Of a stretch of DNA of 64,000 bases, positions 55,701 to 64,000 are shown in pieces. Position 1 is the first letter of the stretch, and every line of letters begins with the position of its first letter. The stretch lies in NCBI RefSeq assembly GCF_013373865.1, contig NC_050474.1, positions 15,595,042-15,659,041 on the forward strand, given 5' to 3'. Source of the DNA: Monomorium pharaonis. Taxonomy: Eukaryota > Arthropoda > Insecta > Hymenoptera > Formicidae. The notes beneath the pieces were generated by a model. It had not been told where the DNA came from and made no database searches. It was given only the letters and a program-made list of their open reading frames with translations. Position numbers and translations under genes: made by a program.

Positions 55701-57454
55701 ATTAACTCCTTCAATGACATACAGAATTTTCCTGTTTATGCCCCTGCGGGCAAGAAAAAAAGTTATAGAATTTTTACGATACCTCATATGTAAGGATTCT
55801 TTTAGTTGTTGAATTCAAATTTAAAGTCAAAATTTCAAAATTCAGATCGGTAAATATTTCAATCAGGAAAGTCCACCCCGATGACCTTGACCTTGACATA
55901 TGTTATGAAGATCACTCGCAACCTTCAAAAGATTTTAGCCGTCGCTCGTGATTAAAAAATTATTAACAAAAAAAAGTTTTATAAATACGATACATAATAT
56001 TTCTGCTGTACTTAAAGTTGCAAACCCATATGGTGCAGAGAACGCGTGGACGGGGTACAAGGAACTTCGCCCTTCTTCTACATCCCTGCATTAATTTTTA
56101 TAAAGCACGCATTTTAGCGTGTTTTAAAATAAGAAAATCTATTAATTTATTATTATCCTAATCTAAATTTTATAAAGAAATATGGGTAAATGTTAACAAA
56201 AGGAGGTAATTATACAGTTATATGGAGCCACCTCCGATTTCAATATCCTTTACATATTTTATCAAGGTCATCATCTTGAATAATGTTGTGAAGATTTTAG
56301 GCCACGCTCGGCATTTATTAAAAAGTTATTAACATGGAAAGATTTCACGAATTATTTGTAATGGTAATTCTTTCGAACCACGGCTCCACATCCAAGTGAG
56401 CTAAAATTTTTTGTAATGACTTCTTATGGTTAAAAAATAATGTAAATAACAATTTTTAGTCTGGGGAAATCCAAAAAAAGTTATAAACAAAAAAGACTTA
56501 AAAATGTACCATTGTTTTCTGATTAATATGAAATAAAATTTGTGAAAAGTCGTGAAGTTATATGGTACAGCGAATGCGTGGGCGAGGGAGAGGCAGAGCC
56601 CCTGCTCCTGCACCTTATCCCCGTAATTTTTTTTAACTCTAACCCACCAATTTTATGTCGCTATTTGGTTAATGCGAAAACATTGAAAACGAACAACGTT
56701 TCTTGTTTGGCAAGTTGTGTGGAAAGTCACAAACCCATGTGGTACAAGCATGTATATATTGTGTTATATGCGAGCGTCTTGAGGTAAGATAGGCGCGCGT
56801 GATTGACGAAAAACGGAACGAATGGGCGTGCGGGACGAAGCTGGGGAGCCGACGGAAGGATTGGAGCAAGCAACGGACGCACGCTTCGCTCTCTCTCGTT
56901 TCAACCGTTGTATCGAAAGCATTAAATTGTACATTATTTGTATTACGCGCTATTAAGATTAAAGATCTCGTTAAGTAAGAATTGAGTTCTCTCTCCTATC
57001 GATTGTCTGCCCCTGTCACTGCATAGACATCGGCGAGGGCCATTAGAATCTAGAGGACACGACATACTGTACAAGCGTGGACGTCGTTTACTTTATGTTA
57101 AATACGATACATGATATCAGTTCTTTACGTAAAGTATATGAATTGTATATGAATTTCTGCAGTTTTTACAGGTTTTTGTACAAAGCTTTTGCCTTCAGAA
57201 TTTTTCTGCAAAAAATTTTGCAGAATTTTATGTAATTTTTTCTGAAGGCAAGAAACTTCAGAAAACATGTCGCCTGTCCTAAACGGTCCACGGAAATTTT
57301 CTTGTTAGTTTAACGGATTAAATATATGTTAAATAACAACATAAATATTATGTTATGTTTTAACATAGAAATAAATATAAATTTTATAATTTGACACAAC
57401 TTTTATGTAACAATTTAATAAGAAAATTATGTCAAAGTAACACATGTAATATTG
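55700..57454. other. Decayed repeats, including two fold-back core relics and a GC-rich island
   Basis: 55880-56015 resembles the block at 29430-29510. 55997-56090 and 56545-56640 retain the core order TGGTGCAGAGAAYGCG then GGGG...CTTCGCCC or GCAGAGCCCC then TGC-rich ends, without arms. 56728-56755 repeats AAAGTCACAAACCCATGTGG. 56760-57075 is GC-rich with no recognised gene. Confidence 0.5.
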
Positions 57455-57909
57455 GATAACCTCCTTTTGGACATGTAACGATTGGAAACCGCATTATTGG
57501 ACACCACACAATTAAATACCGCACGATTGGACACCGCACGATTGAACATCGCATCATTAAACACCGCACAGTCTTCTAGTAAAAAACATTAATATATCAT
57601 ATGACAGATTATCTAACTTTAGAAACATGGTTTTTCTGGCAGAAAAAAGCGTTGCTCTGCCAGAAAAAAATATAAATTTTAAACGTCTATATACGTATTT
57701 TTATAAGCATCTTGTTTTGCATGGAAAATCGCAAACCCACGTGGTGCAGAGAATGCTTTGCGCGCGCGCACACGCGCACACACACACACACGCGCGCGCG
57801 CGCGCGCGGTGCAAGGGATTGCTTTTGGGCCTCTCCCACACCCACCCTGTCCAATTCGGTAACCCGTAATATAAATTGTATTGGAAATCTACAAACACAT
57901 GTGAATGTG

Positions 57910-57971
<62 letters not shown>

Positions 57972-58094
57972 TCCAATCGTACGGTGTCCAATAATGCGGT
58001 GTCCAATCATACAGTGTCTTATCGTGCCGTATCCAATCGGACGTGTCCAATCGTGCGTGTCCAATTGAGCCATGTCCAAAACGTGGGATATTCT
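57455..58094. mobile_element. Fold-back element, 15-bp-unit family, GGACACCGCACGATT type
   Basis: The left arm (57461-57570) has units GGACACCGCACGATT at 15 bp; the right arm (57972-58080) has the mirror units GTGTCCAATCGTGCG. The loop holds TTCTGGCAGA inverted repeats, CGCAAACCCACGTGGTGCAG, AGAATGCTTTG, CG and CA runs, GGGCCTCTCCCACACCCACCC, and a GT run (57905-57971). Outer ends are diverged (GGATAACCTCC and inverse GAGAATATCCC); the duplication is unclear. Confidence 0.78.
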
Positions 58095-58674
58095 CGTTCA
58101 TATATTATAGATTAAACTCAACATTTTTTTTGTCAATTTCAACAGATTGATTCTGTCACTGATAAGAAAAAGATATATTTATGTAAAATTTATGTAAAAT
58201 TATGTAAAATTGAAAATACGTGCACATTGTTATACTTTTACTTTTTTTAAAAGTGTAATTCTAATAACTTAACACTTCACTTAAATTAGTACAACAGTAA
58301 TATGTTAACGTAACAAGAAATGTATTAAATTTTAACATAAAAATTTTAACAAGGACCGATTTTAAAGTAAATGCAAAATATTTTTTACCGTATATGCGCA
58401 ACAATTATCGAATCAACAATTAATAGCCTCATACAGAATAATATCCCTAGGTCACTTAAAGCTCAGCTGCATTTCAGAATTTCCAGTGCATGTAACGTAT
58501 TCTACATAGAATCGGAACGCAGTTAACTATAGATAGCCAGACAATTCTATCGATCTACGTATATATGTCATATGTTTAGTCAATGCCAACAGAGGCAAAA
58601 CATTTTTACGCGCCAAATGCCGACGTCGTAAGTAGGAGTTTAAAAATCTGTAATATTATTGAAAATACTTTATA

Positions 58675-58719
<45 letters not shown>

Positions 58720-59012
58720 TGTAATACATTACATTGTGATGAAATTACAATTTACAAATTAAAAAAAATTAATTTAAATTTAATTTGTGTTCAAATAAAA
58801 AATTCGACGTAAAAATTTCAATTCAAATTTGATTTAATTTGATTTCAAATATGTCGATATATCGATTCAATTTGACCTCACAAATGCTTGCTTCGAACAC
58901 CTCTTTAATCTATGATTAACAATTTATATAATTTATATTACCAATGTTTTTATTAGCGCACTGAAAATGATCTAATTAAAAGTTGAAACATTTGTTATTA
59001 TGTACATATATA
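58095..59012. other. AT-rich spacer with a TA microsatellite
   Basis: TA run at 58677-58717. The rest shows no gene or repeat family. Confidence 0.45.
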
Positions 59013-59204
59013 CAGCGTGATTCTTAATGACTGTCCCAACTTTTTACCAGATGATTATCGATGAAGATGGATTACCGACTGCAATCTTAGTACACATATG
59101 TACAGCACATGTGTGTGCACAGGTCGTACATGTGTATATTAAGTTGCAGTCAGTAGTTCCTCTTCCATGTTAAAAAGTTGGAACAATCATTAAAATTCAC
59201 TCTG
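59013..59204. mobile_element. 192-bp MITE with TA duplications
   Basis: CAGCGTGATTCTTAATGA and inverse CAGAGTGAATTTTAATGA are flanked by TA. Inner inverse blocks include CCAACTTTTTA and GACTGCAA. The ends resemble Tc1/mariner-derived MITEs. Confidence 0.8.
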
Positions 59205-60609
59205 TATATTCAATTTATAATATAAAATAAGTATTAAGAGAACGCTGGAAAGTTTTGGCAACATTGATCTCTATACGATGAAATAAGTCGTATAAAGTAA
59301 CAATAAAAGTAACTAATAAAATGATTACTGTTACTGAAATGTAACCGTTAATATTACAAATAAGTAAACGTAACGTCATAATTGATTGACTATTAAAAAA
59401 ATTAATTAACCATCTGTTACTGATACATCTGCGTAGTATGTAGTATATGTAGCTATATATTTATATTTATGACATTTTGTACATCTTCAGAATTGTGGTT
59501 TAAATGAAGTAGAAAGCAGAAACATGCTACATGTTATGTGAAGAGTATACATATATCGTCAAGACACGATTTCAAATGTGTTTTTTACTTCTTATTTAAT
59601 GTTATTATTTATAACATGTGTAGTTTAAACAAAAAATTCAAAGATTTGTTTTCCTAATAAAATACTAACAAATATGTATCTAATATTATTAAGAAATAAT
59701 CAGTGAATTTATTTAATACAATTATTCTTGCGAATCGTAAACGGATTTGTTGAACGTCAAATAGACATTGGTCCATTTCGGTCAGTATCGGGCATTACTC
59801 GATTAATTTATTTGGTTATTTATTTATTTATTGATTAATTAAAATAATCGACAAAAAGTATAAAATACACATAATCATGATTATTGTAAGCAATTATTAA
59901 AATTAATCAAACAATTTTGTATATTTAATTGAATTAAATTTTTGCTTTAATTAAAATAATTAATTAAAAATTAATTAAGCATAGTCACAATTAATTTAAC
60001 CAATTATTGAAATAAATTAAACATTATTAATTTTAAAAAATTATTAATTTTTAATTATATTTCAAACATTATATTTCTTTTATGAACAATCACGGACATG
60101 TTTGTCATAACAAAGATATTCAAATAGCTCTTTATTAATCAATAAATTAATTTTTTTATCAATACTATAAATAATTAACATTAACACTTGCAATAATAAT
60201 ACTGCCTAATACTATTTTGCAACAGCAAAAATATTTGAAAAACTTTTAAAAGCATGTAAAAACATTTAATATAAACGGATTAAGTTTCTATGTTTATTTA
60301 GAAAATATATATTTGAACGTTAATCCTAGAATATGCACATAAAAAACTTTCATGAACCCGCTCTAGGGTTCTGGAAACCCCATAAACACTCAAACAGGTG
60401 CGATTTCCTGGAAATTAAACGGATTTAAACGTTCGAGGTCTAGTTTTGTTTGTCAGAATCTCTAGTTTTAGAATACCTACATGAAAAAACATTTTAAAAA
60501 ATTGAAAAAAATTATAAACAAAAATGAGGAAGAGCTTGTGACAAAATTGGAAAAAATTTGTTTTCATGATATTAAAAAAATGAAAATATGACTTTTAGAC
60601 AACTTTAAA
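59205..60609. other. AT-rich spacer
   Basis: Mostly AATTAATTA-type low complexity (59800-60080) with no open frame of interest. Confidence 0.45.
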
Positions 60610-60820
60610 GGAGTGGATATAATTTGCCCACGTTCGAAATGGCCACGCGTAAATTTGACCACGTTCGAAATGGCCACGTTTGGAATGGCCAAGTTTGGAA
60701 TAGCCACGTTCAAATTGACCACGTTCGAAAAGGCCATATTTGGAATTATTTTTTTCTTGTTTGCGTGGAAAGTTGCAAACCCATGTGGTGCAGAGAATGC
60801 TTTGAGCGCGCGCGCACACG

Positions 60821-60899
<79 letters not shown>

Positions 60900-61104
60900 A
60901 CGCGCGGGGAATGCAAGGGGGGCCGAAGGCCCCCCTCCCGCACCCACCCCGTCAAAGTCACTAACCCATGTGCATTGTACTGGAAATTATGTAAAACATA
61001 TATACGTGGCCATTCCGAACGTGGCCATTTCGGACGTGGCCGTTTCAAACGTGGGCAAATTGAACCACGTGCAATATTTCCCATGGCCATTTTGGACGCT
61101 CCCC
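60610..61104. mobile_element. Fold-back element, 15-bp-unit family, GGCCACGTTCGAAAT type
   Basis: GGAGTGGATA and inverse GGGGAGCGTCC ends lie between TTTAAA on both sides. The left arm (60627-60745) has about eight GGCCACGTTCGAAAT units; the right arm (61007-61095) has the mirror. The centre has AGTTGCAAACCCATGTGGTG, AGAATGCTTTG, CG/CA runs (60824-60895), the stem GGGGGGCCGAAGGCCCCCC, and CCGCACCCACCCCGTC. The core is clearly the one in 48041-48488, while the arms are not. Confidence 0.88.
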
Positions 61105-61411
61105 TTTAAAGTACAGTTTCTTGTAGGAAGAACTTCAAATTTTAAGAAAAAAAAAACGTCATTTTCAAAATAGATTTTCTTTGCTACGCACGGTGTTTTT
61201 CGAATATATAATTAAATAAAAGACAAAATAAGAATATATACACATAAATATATAAAAAAAACATTTATTAATTAATCAGAATTTAAGAAAATATTAAGGC
61301 AGATCAACATTGTAAACAGACTTTTGCAACATAATTAGTACACACAGCATGTAGACATTTTAAGCAATAAATCATTGTTCTATGGTCTTCTCTTATGCAA
61401 AAAGCACTATT
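61105..61411. other. Spacer
   Basis: Nothing recognised. Confidence 0.4.
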
Positions 61412-61690
61412 TAATTGCTTAACAATTGAAAATTTAATCAACAAAGACGATATAGACAGTTACGTACAACGCCCGGATGATGTTAATTGCGATAATACTT
61501 TACCAAAGCAAAAGCGATGTGCTTTTGTTTTGGTAACTGTCTATATCATCTTCGCTGATTAAATTTTTAATTGCTTAACAATTGAAAATTTAATCAGCAA
61601 AGACGATATAGACAGTTACAACGTTCCGAATTATGTTAATCGCGATAATACTTTACCAAAACGCAAGCGATGTGCTTTTTGCACTATTTA
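61412..61690. repeat. Direct and inverted copies of a GACGATATAGACAGTTAC block
   Basis: TTAATTGCTTAACAATTGAA followed by AATTTAATCARCAAAGACGA and TATAGACAGTTAC occurs at 61412 and again at 61570; its inverse is at 61528-61572. CGATAATACTTTACCAAA and AAGCGATGTGCTTTT also repeat. This looks like a palindromic element with one arm duplicated. Confidence 0.65.
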
Positions 61691-61859
61691 CAAACACTTC
61701 GGTCAATCTGCTATTATAAAAGTCCTTCGACCATATATATATATATATTTTTTACCATTATACAGTCCTTTTTAAACTATACAACTTTTGTCTGAAACAT
61801 TTTTCCGTATCTCCCATATTTTTCGAGATATTTCATCGGTCCGGTACTTTTTATTCACC

Positions 61860-62000
61860 CTTTTATTCAAACTTTTATTCTGGAAAAAAATGTCTAAATC
61901 TATTAAGAAATACATACAAAATTTGGTTAATGACGTGCACAAGTGACTCTATATTATCGACTTCGATTAAGTTTGACGAGCAGTCTTACTGCCCCCTTAA
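61860..62000. repeat. Right-arm fragment of the TTAA-type MITE
   Basis: AATGACGTGCACAAGTGACTC and CAGTCTTACTGCCCCCTTAA (given in parts) match the right arm of the next element at 62490-62582. It ends at TTAA (61997-62000), ten bases before that element starts. Confidence 0.6.
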
Positions 62001-62010
62001 GATCCCTTAA

Positions 62011-62578
62011 GGGGATGCTGGAGTTGTCTGTTTTACCGACAAAAAGATAGTAATTTTTGTTCGCAATATCTTTTTATTTCTTTTATAGATTTGGAAATCC
62101 TTCTCCAGAATAAAAGAATACGCATTGCTAGCAGTCTGTGGAATGGAATTTCTACCCAAAATGGAAAAAAATTATTAATTTTCTACCACACCATAATGTT
62201 TACTTAATGTAAAAGATCTACAGTTTGTACTTACAAAATTCGTATTCACAGATTAGTAGACGATGAGAACAAATAGTGTCGAGTTTCGAAAATTAGATTT
62301 TAGTGCTTAATTGAGACGAAATTGTGAAACGAAAATTTAGGTTATATATGCGTAAAAAGTCGATAAGTAGAGCAATAAAAAAAATTTTTTTTTTTGTTCT
62401 CGATATAAAGTCCAATTCACAGATAGATATTAATATGTGTACTTTAATTTCTGGAAAAGAATTTCCAAATCTATAAAAAAAATATATACGAAATCTCATT
62501 GATGTGCACTCAATGAAGTGCACGAATGACTCTACATTATCGACCCCGATCACGTTTGAGAGGCAGTCCAGCACCCCC
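62011..62578. mobile_element. 568-bp MITE with TTAA duplications
   Basis: GGGGATGCTGGAGTTGTC and inverse GGGGGTGCTGGACTGCC are flanked by TTAA (62007-62010 and 62579-62582), as for piggyBac- or Kolobok-type elements. Arms of over 100 bp share AGATTTGGAAATYCTT blocks. No transposase. Confidence 0.75.
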
Positions 62579-62818
62579 TTAACTGCAAAGTTGTATATTT
62601 TTAATTTGTTAAAAAAGTAGCGTTATCATGCTTTGGGGTCACTGACAAGGGGACCTTACGGGTCATGGAACACCGATTTTTTTTATACTTATAGGATTTG
62701 AAGATCAGTACCCGGACTTCAATTTCCTAAAGCAGTACGACGCGCTTCTCAAAAATACTCGAGAAAATCGATTTTGAAGATTTCCAATATCTGTAAGTAC
62801 AGAAAATTTTAACCTATT

Positions 62819-62896
62819 GTCAGAGCCGCTCGTAGCCGAGCGCACAGAGCTCTAGTTTCGTAAGCGCGGAGTCGCTGGTTCGATTCTCGCTCTGGC
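62819..62896 (+). ncRNA. tRNA-like sequence, left arm of copy 5
   Basis: 78 nt with TAGCCGAGCG (A box) and GGTTCGATTC (B box); ends GTCAGAG and CTCTGGC can pair over seven positions with one G-T. A T run follows. Confidence 0.6.
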
Positions 62897-63401
62897 CTCA
62901 ATTTTTTTTTCATAAGTTAATAAAGTTTTTTTTTTAATCCTATATCTTAACATTTATCAAATTGAAATGCTAATTAATTATTAAATATTTATTCGTTATT
63001 TTTTAAATAAAAATTAAATTGGCTCATGTAATACTGACGAGTAATGTCAAATGTATTTATTATTAATATATTTTATAACATACATGAATTAATAACTCAT
63101 AAAAATTAAACAACCATTTTTATAAATATTATTTTTGTTTTTTATATTATTTTTGTATTTACTCGTAATCTCTTAAAAAGTATTTCATTTTCTTTAATGT
63201 TTTCCATTTTTTGTACCAAATTTTAATTTATTATAAATATTCGCATTTTCAATCAAGTAGTAATTAAAAATAAAAAAATGTTAATTTTTATTTAAAAAAT
63301 AACAAATAAATATTTAATAATTAATTAGCATTTCAATTTGATAAATGTTAAGATATAGGATTAAAAAAAAAACTTTATTAACTTATGAAAAAAAAATTGA
63401 G

Positions 63402-63479
63402 GCCAAAGCGAGAATCGAACCAGCGACTCCGCGCTTACGAAACTAGAGCTCTGTGCGCTCGGCTACGAGCGGCTCTGAC
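63402..63479 (-). ncRNA. tRNA-like sequence, right arm of copy 5
   Basis: Inverse partner of 62819-62896; the 3' side reads CTTTGGC, so one pair is weakened. Boxes intact. Confidence 0.6.
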
Positions 63480-63655
63480 AATAGGTTAAAATTTTCTGTA
63501 CTTACAGATATCGGAAATCTTCAAAATCGATTTTCTCGAGTATTTTTGAGAAGCGCGTCGTACTGCTTTAGGAAATTGAAGTCCGGGTACTGATCTTCAA
63601 ACCCTATAAGTATAAAAAAAATCGGTGTTCCATGACCCGTAAGGTCCCCTTGTGA

Positions 63656-64000
63656 GACTCCAAGCAAAAGTTTATATTTGTATGTTTTCGTTGCCAAAGA
63701 ACGATTGACGCTAGCTACGTTCAATGTTATAGTATAAATAACAAACATTTTTTCCCCCTTCAGTCCGGGATCTCGGGTAATACTGTGGACGAAGCAGCAA
63801 GAAGAAGAAATTGTTCTGGGGTCCCAAAGACCCCTGTGCGTGTTCTAGGGTTAAAAAATGTTTTTTGTGTCAAAAACTTTTAAATAGTTAATGTTTTTTT
63901 ACCTGTAGTAATCATACTAGTACGAATTTGCATCGCCCAAAACGTCCTTTCGTAACTTTTTACTTTTATTTTTTTATAGTTAAATAATTACTTTTCGCTT
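63656..64000. other. Right-edge spacer
   Basis: No gene or repeat recognised. Confidence 0.4.

Larger units (their letters stand above)
62646..63652. mobile_element. CAAGGGRACC family, copy 5, 1007 bp with tRNA-like arms
   Basis: Same length as 51010-52016 and nearly identical to it when reverse-complemented. TGA duplications at 62643-62645 and 63653-63655. Arms of about 370 bp, AT-rich loop. No ORF of note. Confidence 0.9.

Noticed and set aside
60627..60745. Short regular repeats resembling a CRISPR array
   Set aside because: Units are contiguous 15-bp repeats without unique spacers, mirrored in an inverted arm, in a eukaryotic context with no cas genes.
60920..60945. GC-rich stem-loop as a transcription terminator
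   Set aside because: Rho-independent terminators are bacterial; here the stem is part of the conserved core of a mobile element in an insect genome.

Overview
This window looks like a transposon-dense stretch of an insect nuclear genome. A hymenopteran, probably an ant, is my inference from an AT-rich background, abundant CA/GT and GA/CT microsatellites, many palindromic elements, and one conserved arthropod receptor exon. I see no bacterial operon, CRISPR array or rRNA. The only convincing host gene is the last coding exon (53278-54698, + strand) of a leucine-rich-repeat glycoprotein-hormone-type GPCR. It is most likely Lgr2/rickets, the bursicon receptor.

Layout. Positions 1-26572 are one nest of retroelements. 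The oldest layer is a decayed minus-strand Gypsy (C): LTR 26258-26572, gag 26257-25487 and 5736-5476, protease/RT/RNase H 5294-3731, integrase 296-1. A fold-back element (297-3722, 8-bp target duplication) split its RNase H from its integrase. An env-bearing errantivirus-like Gypsy (A, 5741-25486, + strand, GTTT duplication) split its gag. Element A was in turn invaded or rearranged by a minus-strand Gypsy (B, 19120-22207), an unclassified 8-kb insertion (10799-18864, ATGA duplication, 13-bp inverted ends), a copia element inside that (11835-16435, GAATC duplication), and a seven-unit fold-back element (17734-18629).

Positions 26573-53000 hold MITEs and long palindromes, a broken non-LTR retrotransposon (31843-35210), a Tc1-type palindrome with a transposase remnant (38753-41353), a tandem array (42771-45290), and several fold-back families. 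After the receptor exon, 54699-64000 is AT-rich sequence with more fold-back elements.

The most unusual content is a group of fold-back elements (297-3722, 30871-31311, 31578-31710, 35608-35919, 48041-48488, 57455-58094, 60610-61104). In six of the seven the arms are arrays of about 15-bp units; 31578-31710 lacks an array. Unit sequence differs between copies but matches between the two arms of one copy, while termini (GGGAGYGTCC-like) and a central GC-rich core are shared. A second notable group has CAAGGGRACC ends and 3-bp TNA duplications. Two of its copies (51010-52016 and 62646-63652) are the same length and carry a 78-nt tRNA-like sequence with A and B boxes in each arm. A third family (41965-42321, 45342-46029) has 28-bp arm units, and one copy carries a start codon and a 59-nt intron-like sequence in its loop.

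All calls come from reading the sequence. Family names below superfamily level, and the exact receptor orthology, need database comparison.
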